Shown here: piece after piece, positions 42,723 through 52,898 of the stretch
Numbering within the stretch: position 1 is the stretch's first letter
Layout: each line of letters begins with the position of its first letter
Assembly (NCBI GenBank): GCA_009193035.1
Contig: SWDT01000109.1
Span: 35,260 to 99,259, forward strand
Source of the DNA: Halicephalobus mephisto
Lineage: Eukaryota > Nematoda > Chromadorea > Rhabditida > Panagrolaimidae
Reading direction: 5' to 3'
Length of the DNA: 64,000 nucleotides
Translations under genes and position numbers: made by a program
The notes under the pieces: generated by a model
Seen by the model: only the letters and a program-made list of their open reading frames with translations
What the model was told of the DNA's origin: nothing
Database searches by the model: none

Positions 42723-45163
42723 TCAAATAAATGTGGATCCTGGTTTCAGAGCTCGTTGACTGTGTCTGGTGGTTGTAGTTCGAACAATTGTGGTTTCATC
42801 TAGAGGTACTGTAGCTCTGGATTCTTCTCTGTTTTCATCTTCTCCAGGTCTCCCGCGGGAAACAAAACTTTCTTCTCGTGTTATTGAATATTCTTCGAAA
42901 ACAGGCTTGTCTGAAAATCGCTGATTTCAATGTCCACCTAGATAACTTTGTTATTCCATTTTTGCTCAATTTGATTTGTAAAAAATTTAAATGCAATTTT
43001 CCAAGTCTGAAAATTCATAAACGATCGCGAAAAAAATTGAAAAAAAACCAAATTTTTTCTCCAAGGTACTAAATTTAATAAAAATAAAAAATTTACGATC
43101 CTGTGGTTAAATTTAATATTGTTTATTTACGGTTACGAAAATAATTAAATAAAAAAAATTTTTTTTTGAAATTTTCGAAAAAAAATCTGGCGAATTATTT
43201 CGAAAAACAAATTTGATTTTTTTAATTTTTAAAAATTTATATAAAAAATAAAAAATTTTTAATTTAATTTTAAACATTTTTAAAATTTTATAATTTTTGA
43301 AAAAAAAATTTTTTATTTTATTTTAAATATTTAAAAAAATTAAAAAATTAGACGAATTATTTATAAAAATAAATTCTAAATTTTTATTTGATTTTAAATA
43401 TTTTAAAAATTGATTAAAAAATTTCGAAAATTTTTAATTTTTTTTAAAAAGTGGGAATTTTAAAAATTTAAAATTATATCGTTTTTATTTTTTATTTATA
43501 TTCGAGGAATTTTTTAAAATTCGTGTTGAGAAAATTTTGTAAGAAATTCCATATCTAATTTTTACAACACTGATATTTTTGAATTCCCGCCCAAAAAAAA
43601 GAGTTTTATGATAGTGAAAAAAGGTAAATCTGGTAATTCACCATTGAAATTAAATTTTTTCATTTTTTTTATTTTATTTCAATTTTTAAAAATTCCGAAA
43701 TTTTTATTAAAATAATTTTGTAAAAATTTTAATTTTCTTTAATAGTATAATTTTTTTAAAATTTCAAAAAAAATTCATAAAAATTTAAAAATAGTAAATT
43801 TGATAATTATTTGTTAACTTTAACTTGCTTTACTTGTTTTTAATTAAATTATAAAATTTGTGTTGAAATAATTTCTTCAAAATTTTATTTTTTTAAATTT
43901 TTTATAATAATGATTTTCTGAATTCCCGTCAGAAAAAGAAAAATATAAAAATTTTATTTTTTATAATAATGATTTTTTGAATTTCTGAATTCCCGTCAGA
44001 AAAAGAAAAATATAAAAAGTTTATTTTTTAAAATAATAATTTTTTGAATTTTCGAATTCCCGCCAGAGAGAGAGAGGGATTTGTAAAAATGACAAATTTG
44101 GTTATCCATTGAAATTAACTAAATCTGTCTTGTTTTTTTTGGTATTTCTGAAGATTCGAAAATTCGTTCTGAGATTATTTTTAGCATCCCCACTTTTTAC
44201 TTTTTATAACTGTCTAATTTCGGAGGATTTCAAAGATTTCAAAACAGACCAGGACTCGGCGTGAAGTATGTCGGACGATCGATGACTTTCTCTTGATAGA
44301 GATAACTGGAAGTGGACCGCGGTTGGTGAGACCGCTCGATAACGGAGTAGTCCATCGATCTAATGATGGGGATTTCGTCATTAGGTCTTCCATAAACATA
44401 GGGGGCTGGTTGGACTAATGTGTTCTGCAACGATGGCACATTTAAGTACTGTGTCGTTTGGCCTTTGTTTATCTAAAAAAAATCACAATTTAAAAAAAAA
44501 CAATTATTTAAAATTAAAGGAAATTATTTTTAAAAATAAAAAATCATAATTCTTTGAAATAAAAAAATCACAATTTTAAAAAATAAAAAAAACTATTATT
44601 TTTAAAATTTAAAAATTTTTATTTTTAAAATTTAAAAATATTATTTTTAAAATTTAAAAATATTATTTTTAAAATTAAAAAGTTTTTTTTTTAAATTAAA
44701 AAATTTTTATTTTTAAAATTTAAAAATTGGTATTTTTTATAAAATGAAAATCATACTGTAGAAGCTGTTGGAAAATGAGTACCGTGTTGGGAACGACTGC
44801 TTCTGACTAAAATTAACTTTGATGGAAAAAATTTTATTAATTAAATTTTTACTTAATTGCTGTAATTGCCATCTGACAGAGCCGATGGGCCAAGGATGCC
44901 ATGTCCTGTGGGTTTCTGCCACCTGAAACAGTAATTTAAAAAAAATACAAAAATACAGTAATTACTTCTTCTTTGAAATTTTCAAAAAATGGCCTGAGGC
45001 AACCAAAGTAGATGACCAGACATATACTGAAGAATCCGAGTCCGAATCCCAAAATCGTCCCGAAGACCACAGACACCTTGTGGAAGTCTCCCCAGTCGAA
45101 TCCGGAACAAGGAATTGGAAGTAGTAAAAATACAAAAAATTCAAAAAATTCGAATTTTTTCAT
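42723..45163 (-). CDS. Single-pass membrane protein, nematode-type, unknown
   Basis: Exons 45163-44966, 44922-44853, 44806-44757 and 44472-44239 join in phase to 183 aa ending in TGA at 44,239. It has a signal peptide (VFLLLPIPCSG), a short ectodomain (FDWGDFHKV), one membrane helix (VVFGTILGFGLGFFSICLVI, residues about 32-52) and a cytosolic tail rich in Ser, Pro and Tyr (VYGRPNDEIPIIRSMDYSVI, SYLYQEKVIDRPTYFTPS). I recognise no family. A further minus-strand terminal exon at 42910-42723 (KPVFEEYSITREESFVSRGR, ends PGSTFI) has a good acceptor GATTTTCAG and needs a phase-1 partner. The last exon offers one, CCTG/GTCTGT, just before its stop. Splicing there would replace the last residues and give a tail about 60 aa longer. 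The donor is weak, so this may be an isoform or a separate gene. Confidence 0.6.
43905..44075. repeat. About 60-bp tandem repeat
   Basis: Three copies of a unit with GAATTCCCGTCAGAAAAAGA and TTTATAATAATGATTTT. Confidence 0.7.
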
Positions 45164-45399
45164 TTTTGGAAGTATTTTAGAAAATTAGTAATTTCATCGA
45201 TAATGGTCTTTTTGAAGACCGAACAGAATGTGATGAATGACCACTGGTCAGCAACAACTCCAACGTTGCCATAGTTACTCTACATATATGCAACAATGCC
45301 TCCGGAACGCTGTTCGCTCGAAATTTTGCGAAAGAAAATGAAATAATTTTGAAGTATATTATTATAATAAGCAGAAATGGACTATGTTACGAAATTGCC

Positions 45400-45860
45400 T
45401 CAGTAAAAATTTCCAGAACTTGCTTAAAACTACAGTAGTTTAGGTGGTGATTTTGTAATTTCATAGAAGTTTAATATTATTCATATTAATGTGAAAATCA
45501 AATTTTTTTGAAATTGTCCCAGCACGAATTTCCAGAACTTGTTTGGAACTACAGTAGTCTGAATAGTAATTTCATAGAATTTCAATACTAGTATGAAAAT
45601 CAAATTTTTTTGAAATTGTCCCATCACGAATTTCCAGAACTTGTTTGAAACTACAGTAGTTTAGGTGGTAATTTATTAATTTCATAGAAGTTTAATACTA
45701 GTGTAAAAATCAAATTTTTTTGAAATTCTCCCAGCGCGAATTTCCAGAACTTGCTTAAAACTACAGTAGTCTGGATAGTAATTTATTAATTTCACAGAAT
45801 TTTAATATTATTCATATTAATGTGAAAATCAATTTTTTTTGAAATTCTACCAGCATGAAT
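45400..45860. repeat. Tandem array of about 110-bp units
   Basis: Four copies of a unit containing AGAACTTGCTTAAAACTACA and CAAATTTTTTTGAAATTGTC, near 45,418, 45,536, 45,638 and 45,748. Confidence 0.8.
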
Positions 45861-46420
45861 TTGTAAAAAACTTAAAAAATCAAAGTTCCAGATGTTTGTT
45901 TCAAAACTATATTATTATAAAAATTAAAATTAGTGTTTTTACAAAAATAGCCCCGACACAAATTTTTGGTTTTAAAAAGTATTATAAAGTTTTAGAAATT
46001 TTCGAATATTTTTAGAAATTTCAAAATTTTTATGAGATTTAAAAAAAATAAAATTAAAAAAACATAAAATTCTAAAAATGTTCAAAAATTCCAAAAAACT
46101 TGAATTTTGAAAGATTTTAATAATTATAAAAAACCGGAAAATTCATCTTGATGTTCGAAATCCGAAAAATCACCAAAAGATCAAGTCCGGGCTGATTAAG
46201 CGGATTTCACAATTTAGTATTTTTATTTTTTTTTGTTTTTTTTTTCGAACAAAAAACTCTAAATTCTTCCGAAAGATTTTCGATTGTTCTTTCTTCCTCT
46301 GTACCGAAATGGTCACTCGATGAACCCGTGGACACTTGTTATTTCTTTCATCAAGACCGGATTTCATTGTTTGGATTACTTCGGGCTCAAAGACAAAGTG
46401 CAAATGGTTCGTTTTTCCAT

Positions 46421-47075
46421 CTGTATCGAAGTCTATAAAACGATCGACAAAAAAATCCGCAGATTGCTTGCAACATTTAAGCACAAAAATCGACATCAAA
46501 ATCAAAATTTGTAATATTCTTGCAACATTTATGTAAAAAAATCAATGTAAAAATTAGAAATTTTCTTGCAACATTTATGTAAAAAAATCAAAATCAAAAT
46601 TTGTAATTTTCTTGCGATATTTATGTAAAAAAATCAAAATCAAAATTTTTAATTTTCTTGTAACATTTATGTAAAAAAATCAATGTAAAAATTTGAAATT
46701 TTCTTGCGATATTTCTATAGATAAACCAACATTAAAGCCAAAAGTCAATGTTAAATTCAAAAGTCGAAATCACAATCAAATATATTTTTTTTGTAAAATC
46801 AGGGCAGATTAGTCAACATCAGAATTTATAATTTTCTTACAATTTTAACAGATAGATCAACATAAAAGTCAAAAGTCAAAATAAAATTCGCAGTTTGCTC
46901 GCAGATTTCCTAATATTTCTATATTTACATTTAAAAAACTTTGAAATAAAAAAATCCGCAGTTTGCTTGCAACATCCGGACAGAACGTTTTACTCAATTT
47001 TTGCACGAAAATTCACTTTAATTTTTACTTCGATGTTGACCACCGAATGGATCTCCACATTAGTCATTTTTCTAT
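46421..47075. mobile_element. TIR element copy E
   Basis: It opens GAAGTCTATAAAACGATCGA and closes TTGACCACCGAATGGATCTC, diverged versions of the shared inverted ends. Inside are several units of AATTTTCTTGCAACATTTAT plus a CCGCAGTTTGCTTGCAACAT copy. Confidence 0.5.
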
Positions 47076-47728
47076 TTGCTATGTGGACTATTTTTTGCAA
47101 AAATCATAAAAATGATCGAAAGTCCGTGAAAATCATCAAGTTCCAAAACGGGCGAAATCGCGAGATTGGTCAAGTAGTGTCGAGCATCTCTTAATCCCGG
47201 ATTACTTTCAAGTCTATTGTTTTAATAGTACGATACTGAAAAATGAGCTAGGAAAGCGAGAAACCAAATTGGTTCGTTGACAGAAAACGTTCGTTTTTCA
47301 GCGACTCCGATCGGTTTCCCTACGGACAGAATTCTGAATAAAGAATATTGTGCATACTTTGCGATGAAGAACAAAGTGTGAATTCAAGAGCGACGAAAAA
47401 AATTGTTTTCTAAATACATCTAGTAGCCAAAGGGGGTTTGTCACTGTCTAATCTCAAGAACCAAATCCAGGGAGTGTTCGCGACCGATTGCCGCTTGCTG
47501 CAACTTTATTCCTTTCTAGTGGTCAAGAGGTGGTCTTCTATTGTCCCCAGCAAGCTCTTTCCTCTTTGGAGAGCTAGCACAAGCTCATTCAGGGGAGGAT
47601 TAAGATCTCGGTTTTCGACGGGGGGCTTGATCCAGTTGACTTGTCTCTCCTTTCTGGATTCCGGTCGTTTCTATGTTTTGAAAATTTCAAAGGAGATATA
47701 TTCTGGCATTATTTAATTTTCGAATAAA

Positions 47729-49289
47729 ATGAATCAGATTAAATTATTAACCATTCTTGCCATTTTTTCAAATGTTATTGATGCTCAAATCAGTGCTCTC
47801 TTTCACAGTTTCGCCAATTCTCTACCGTTTCCTGCTTACAAAAAAGAAAAACCAGATCCGTTGTGGATTCAATCCGGAAAATTCCAAGGAGACATCGATG
47901 GCATAGATTCCAGAATACTCAACCATTTGGTTTGTTTTTATCTTAAAAAAATTTAATGATTGCTTTTAGGGAACTACCGTAATGCTAAATGCTTTGAAAA
48001 ACAAACAACTAACATGGAAAGACGGAATTATACCGTATGAAATGGACGATGCATTCAGTAAGTAAGTCTTCTGTAACTGTCTTTGTCTGAATTTTTAAAC
48101 TTTAAAATTTAAAAATTTAAAATTTTATTATTATTTTAAAATTTTAAACTTTTAAATTTTATTATTATTTTAAAATTTAAAATTCTTAAGTTTTATTATT
48201 ATTATTTATTATTTTTAAACTTTTAAATTTTATTATTATTATTTTATTATTTTTAATTCTTCATTTTATTATTTATTATTTTATTATTTTTAATTATTTA
48301 TTTTCTAGCTCAAGGTGAAGTTCGACTTATCGAAAGAGCATTTAACAGCTACAAAAAAAGGACTTGCATAAGATTCAAAAAAAGAATTGACGAGACGGAT
48401 TATTTGTACATCACCAAAGGATTTGGGTAAGTACCTTATTTTTATTTTTTTAAAATTCTATATTTTTAAATTCTTCAATTTTAAAAACTTTCTAATTTTG
48501 GATTTTTGAATTTTTTGATTTTCGAAATTTCTAGATTTTAAAATTTAGGAAAATTTTTATTTAAATTTTTTGCAGATGCTATTCTCAAGTTGGAAGAACC
48601 GGCGGAAAACAAGAATTATCTCTTGGAAGAGGATGTTTGTTCCACGAAATTATCGTTCATGAATTAATGCATTCATTGGGATTCTGGCACGAACATTCAA
48701 GGATAGACAGAGATGATCATATTAAAATAAAATGGGACAATATTCTTCCGGGAATGAAGTCCCAATTCGATATTATTTCTGGAGCTCTTCAGGACACTTT
48801 AGGCGAAAATTATGATTACAGATCCATCATGCATTATGATTCAACTGCATTCAGTAAAAATGGACAAAATACGATCGAAACTACGGTAGATGGATTCACA
48901 GGGGTCATCGGAACAGCCACTGATTTATCCGATATGGATGTCATTAAAATTAGCAAATTGTACAAATGTCAGAAAAAAACTGAAAAATCAACAACAAAAA
49001 CTCCAAAAAAATCAACTTCAAAACCAGATGAAAAAACAGAAACGAAAAAAACAAAATCAACAACTCCGAAAATTATTCCTTTTCCTGAATCCAAAAATTC
49101 TACAAACTCAAGTAAGTTTAATTATTTTAAAAAAAATAAAATTAAAATTTAGGTAATTCATCGGGTACAACCTGCAGCGATCACTTTCTGGATTGTCCTA
49201 ATTTTAAAGAATATTGCAAAAAAGTGTCCTTCTTCTTCGTCATGAAGGCATACTGTCCATTTACTTGTAATCATTGCCGTCGGCAATAG
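47729..49289 (+). CDS. Astacin metalloprotease with ShKT domain (NAS type)
   Basis: Five exons (47729-47929, 47970-48057, 48309-48426, 48576-49111, 49153-49289) join in phase to 359 aa. It has a signal peptide (LLT ILAIFSNVIDA), a short propeptide with KFQGDIDG, and then the catalytic domain. The zinc site HELMHSLGFWHEHSRIDRD gives ligands His164, His168 and His174 with catalytic Glu165. The Met-turn SIMHYD supplies Met221 and the zinc-site Tyr223. The GRTGGKQELSLGRGC segment is standard for the family. A Thr/Lys/Ser-rich linker follows, then a six-cysteine ShKT domain (Cys322-Cys356). This is the domain order of many C. elegans nas genes. It is presumably secreted; likely targets are matrix, cuticle or gut proteins, but the substrate is not readable here. 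Confidence 0.93.
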
Positions 49290-49330
49290 TTGTCTTTCAA
49301 CTTGTTGAGCTTCATCGAGTTTGTTAGTTA

Positions 49331-49336
49331 AATAAA
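49331..49336 (+). terminator. Poly(A) signal of the astacin gene
   Basis: AATAAA 42 nt after the stop codon. Confidence 0.7.
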
Positions 49337-50566
49337 GTTTTAATATTTAAAAACATTAATTTTCGAAATTATTTAAATTTAAAAATTTCCGAATTTGTTC
49401 GAAAACAATTTTAAAAATTACAAAATAATCCAAAATTGAAATTCCAAATTACTGTAATTTTTAAAAAATTAAAAAATAACGAAGATAATTCTTGAAAAAT
49501 TTATTTTTTTAAATAATATGGTTCCGAAACGGATATCCGAAATTTTTGAATTTTTAATGTTTCTAAAAATTTGTGTTGAAATAATTTTCTAAAACTTTTC
49601 ACAGTAATGTAATTAGGAAGTTTTGAATTTAATTAAAGTTATCAAAAACAGAAAATCTTAAAGATCATTGATTATATAAAAATTTTTACTAATTAAGTAA
49701 TGATCAAAGAAGTATTTTTAGCAAAATGTAAAAATAGAATTTTTTTTATCAAAATTGAAAGTCAAAATTTGGACTTTTTACTCTTAAACAACATTTACGA
49801 ATTTTTTTATTCCAAAATTACTTAAATTGATATAAATTAAAAATTGAAATTCTTATATCAAAAATGATTCACAAGGTTTAACACGAAAAACTCAGATCTC
49901 GACTTCCAACTCTGATAGTCAACTGATTTCACACTCTGAATATCAACTTTGATCATAAACCTTGAGTTCGAACTTTGACTATTGACTTTGAAAACTATCT
50001 TTGATTTCAAATTCTGACTATTAACCTCAACTTTGATTTTGATTTTGAATTTTGACTTTGATTTTAAATTTTGAATTTTGCATTTTGACTATTAACTTTG
50101 ATTATTAACCTTAACTTTGACTTTGAACTTTGGGTATTAACTTTAATAAAAACAAAGTACAGTAGGAAGAGAACTATCATCATAAGTAACCTTGTGAATG
50201 CAAACATTAAAGATATTAAACTTTAAATTATCTCCAGAATATTATCTTCTTTAAAAAATACAAAACACTTTTTTATTCAAGATTAGCCTTAAAAGTTATT
50301 ATTTCAAATATATGAAATTTGACTCTTAACTATAATTTTGCAGAATTTTTCTATTTTTTTCAACTGTATCCATTCAAAATAGCTTTTGAAGAATCTTCAT
50401 TTGATATATCTCACAGACGAATTTCGTACAAAAAAGAGAACAATAAATAGACCGATGTTTCTCCTCATGTTCCCAGCTCAAAAGCTTTCTAGATCGCGAA
50501 AATCGATTCGCATTCTTTTTTGCCGAATTTTGTCTTTTTTGGGACAATACTAAAAAAATTAAATTT

Positions 50567-50842
50567 GCGCCGAGGTATATAAAACTATCGACATTAAAGT
50601 TAGAACAGAATTTAGTTTGCATGCAAATATCTGATAAATCAACATCGTAATCATATCTGCAAGTTGCTTGCAATGTTTATGCAAATAGGTCAGGATTTAT
50701 ATATTCACATCAGTGACAATTTCGAAATCAAAATAAAATCTGCAGGTTGCTCACAACATTCGGTTATCCTGTTTAATTTTTGTTGCAAAATTAAATTTAA
50801 CTCTGATTTTTATGTCAATCGTTTTACAGAATTTCACACTAA
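50567..50842. mobile_element. TIR element copy F
   Basis: Left end GCGCCGAGGTATATAAAACT, right end AATCGTTTTACAGAATTTCA (inverted). The interior carries AAGTTGCTTGCAATGTTTAT and CTGCAGGTTGCTCACAACAT. It is the shortest copy. Confidence 0.55.
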
Positions 50843-51279
50843 TAATTTTTTACAGAAATATATTTTTATATCTTTTGTTTAAAAATCTGAAGATTTCTTT
50901 TAAATTTTAAAAGTTTGTTTCAGAATATTTTTGTAATAATTGTATTTTTACAGTAATGGAGTTTTACAACTTTATTTTTCAATTTCGTAAGTTACCCAAT
51001 TCTATATTAAATCCATCATTGATTTGATCCGCAGAACGAGGCTCATTACAATGTTAAAAGTGTCGATATTCCTACTTCAGTGACGCTTTTTTCCACAGAA
51101 CACTGACGGGCCAATTCGGAAGTTATTTATTTCTTTTCAATCCTAACTGTGAATCTAGAAATTCTCCCGGCCCATTGTTGTCACTACCTATCCTGATGAA
51201 GTCTACTTTTGTTACAGTCATAAGTTTATTGGTTATTCTGAAAACTACGCACAAGAAATGTAACTTTTGACTCTGTAAA

Positions 51280-51415
51280 AATCGCGAAATGTGACAAAAA
51301 TGTGGCACAATCATCATATTTTTCATGAAATTTAACATTTGTGACGAAAATCACAAGTAATAGTGATGATTTTCATTTTTTACTAAACCAAAAGTTATGT
51401 TTTTGTATGTACAAA
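51280..51415. repeat. Second copy of the palindromic MITE-like sequence
   Basis: ACAATCATCATATTTTTCAT, AACATTTGTGACGAAAAT and CCAAAAGTTATGTTTTTGT are shared with 3,255-3,370 at high identity, almost 48 kb away. Confidence 0.7.
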
Positions 51416-52108
51416 CTGAAGCCTGTCATCGATCATAGTCAATAAGTCAATTAGAATCCTTGACTCAGTTGATCATCGTCTCCAGGATTCTAAACCTTGT
51501 TAATAACTGCTGGAGAATCTAAATTTCCGTCTTTACAAAAAATATTTTTTCAATCATAAATCTGATACTCCATTTCCTCATCAGAAGCCATAGTCTGGAA
51601 ATCGAAAAAGACAAATATGTAAGTCAAGTTTTTGTTTTCTTAACTACTGTACAGTAATATTCATTTCGAAAAATAATATTGAGAAAGTTCCTGTTTTCGA
51701 ACTGAATTATATCTCTTTATTTCGGAATAGTCAATAGTACTATTTTTATTGATGAAAAACATGCTTTTTGAGTTTTGATTTTTTAAATTTCTCATGAAAG
51801 TTGTTATTTATTAAACACTAAAAATACAATGAATATAAGAGCTTCGATTGGATATTGGACTTCCAAATCCATGGTCGGATGAAAAACTACGATTTAAATT
51901 CCTGACATTGTAGTATGGAGAACGTGAGTGATTGGAACACGATCGATAATGGGAGGCACCGAGGGTCCCACCCTCCTCTGATAATGGCTTCTTTGTTCTG
52001 CGGCCGTCTTGTTGTTTAGCTTTTCCCAATTGAGAGGCCGATTATTGACGGGGATCGACGAGAGTACTGACAGTTCTCACTCGGGGTCAACAGTCGGTGC
52101 CGATCGGG

Positions 52109-52898
52109 ATGCGGGAGTTCGTCGATCTGAAGCAAATCGAAGCAGATCTCCTGCGCATCAAGATGGAGCTGGACCGGGCTCTGGAGTCCCAATCCCATCT
52201 GGGGCTGATTGAGAAGAACGGCTCCATCAGGGGCAGGAAGTTCCATGTCCACAACACTCTGAGGAAAATGGAGCTGAAGAAGCAGTGGATGGAAGGTGGG
52301 TGTTCACTTGTGTGCAGCTGTTGAGGACTTTTTAGAAGAACTACATTGCGGAGGAGGAGTCGAAAGTAGTGGTGTACATGACGAGTTGCGGGGTCATCTG
52401 GAAGACCTGGGAACGCTGCAAGGACATCGTGGGTCTTCTGCGAGTCCACAATGTCCGGTTCGAGCTGAAGGACCTGAACATGGACGGGGAGCTCGTCGAC
52501 GAGATCATCGACAGGATGGGGCTGAACCTCAACGACAGAGACTTCCTTCTCATGAGTCTGCCTCTGGTCTTCGTCAACGGGTGTTACTTCGGGGTGAGGT
52601 TTGGAGGGGAATTTAACCAAGAATTCTGCTTTCAGAACTACTCGACCATCGTTGACTGCAATGAAGAGGGACAGTTGGCCGAGTTGCTCGACGGATTCAA
52701 GGTAGTTTTATTTCAGGACTAAACTGAACTGGAATTCAGGGCCGAAGCAAGTGCTCCAGCTGCGGGGACCTCGGGTACACCTTGTGCACCTCCTGTCGAG
52801 GGGGCAAGAAGTCCTCGAAGAACTTCCAGAACACCAGTCTCCGCTGCGCCTTCTGTGACCACAACGGAATAGTCCCCTGCAAGAACTGTCTCGTCTGA
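52109..52898 (+). CDS. GRXCR-like glutaredoxin cysteine-rich protein
   Basis: Exons 52336-52593, 52636-52701 and 52740-52898 join in phase. They encode a glutaredoxin-like domain (KVVVYMTSCGVIWKTWERC, FELKDLNMDGELVDEI, LPLVFVNGCYFG) and a cysteine-rich tail with paired motifs CSSCGDLGYTLCTSCRGG and CAFCDHNGIVPCKNCLV. This is the layout of GRXCR1/CG31559-type proteins, linked to actin-based bundles such as stereocilia. The redox site has one cysteine (TSCG) rather than CxxC. A plausible first exon, 52109-52295, encodes a coiled-coil-like stretch (DLKQIEADLLRIKMELDRAL). Its donor (GAAG/GTGGGT) is phase 1 while the next exon needs phase 0, so one border, or one base, is wrong. The true N terminus may lie further upstream. 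The gene is far richer in G/C-ending codons than its neighbours. Confidence 0.75.

Larger units (their letters stand above)
45164..47728. other. Repeat-rich spacer upstream of the astacin gene
   Basis: Contains a 102-118-bp tandem array (45,400-45,860), TIR element copy E, and two patches of more complex sequence. At 46,280-46,440 the minus strand is open for a hydrophilic peptide (NHLHFVFEPEVIQTMKSG, DERNNKCPRVHRVTISV) with a donor-like TCG/GTACAG; it may be a stray exon. At 47,170-47,720 a plus-strand acceptor CGTTTTTCAG leads to a 25-aa end (TPIGFPTDRILNKEYCAYF) with no partner exon found. The last 280 bp before the astacin ATG are GC-richer and may be its promoter. Confidence 0.45.
49337..52108. 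other. Spacer with TIR element F and a second palindromic-element copy
   Basis: 49,905-50,145 is an array of TTTGACTTTGAA/ATTAACTTTGA words. 50,567-50,842 is TIR element copy F and 51,280-51,415 is related to the element at 2,960-3,375. At 51,600-51,555 (minus) an acceptor GATTTCCAG is followed by a 13-codon ORF (MASDEEMEYQIYD) that could be a terminal exon with no partner. At 51,811-52,080 the minus strand has two long overlapping open frames antisense to the 5' side of the GRXCR-like gene. Confidence 0.45.

Noticed and set aside
47038..47194. Short membrane peptide beginning MLTTEWISTLVIFLF
   Set aside because: Its first codons lie in the end of TIR element copy E, and I found no conserved partner exon.
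52296..52616. 106-codon alternative frame over the GRXCR-like exon
   Set aside because: The other frame gives a clear glutaredoxin-like match; this one is an open shadow produced by high GC.
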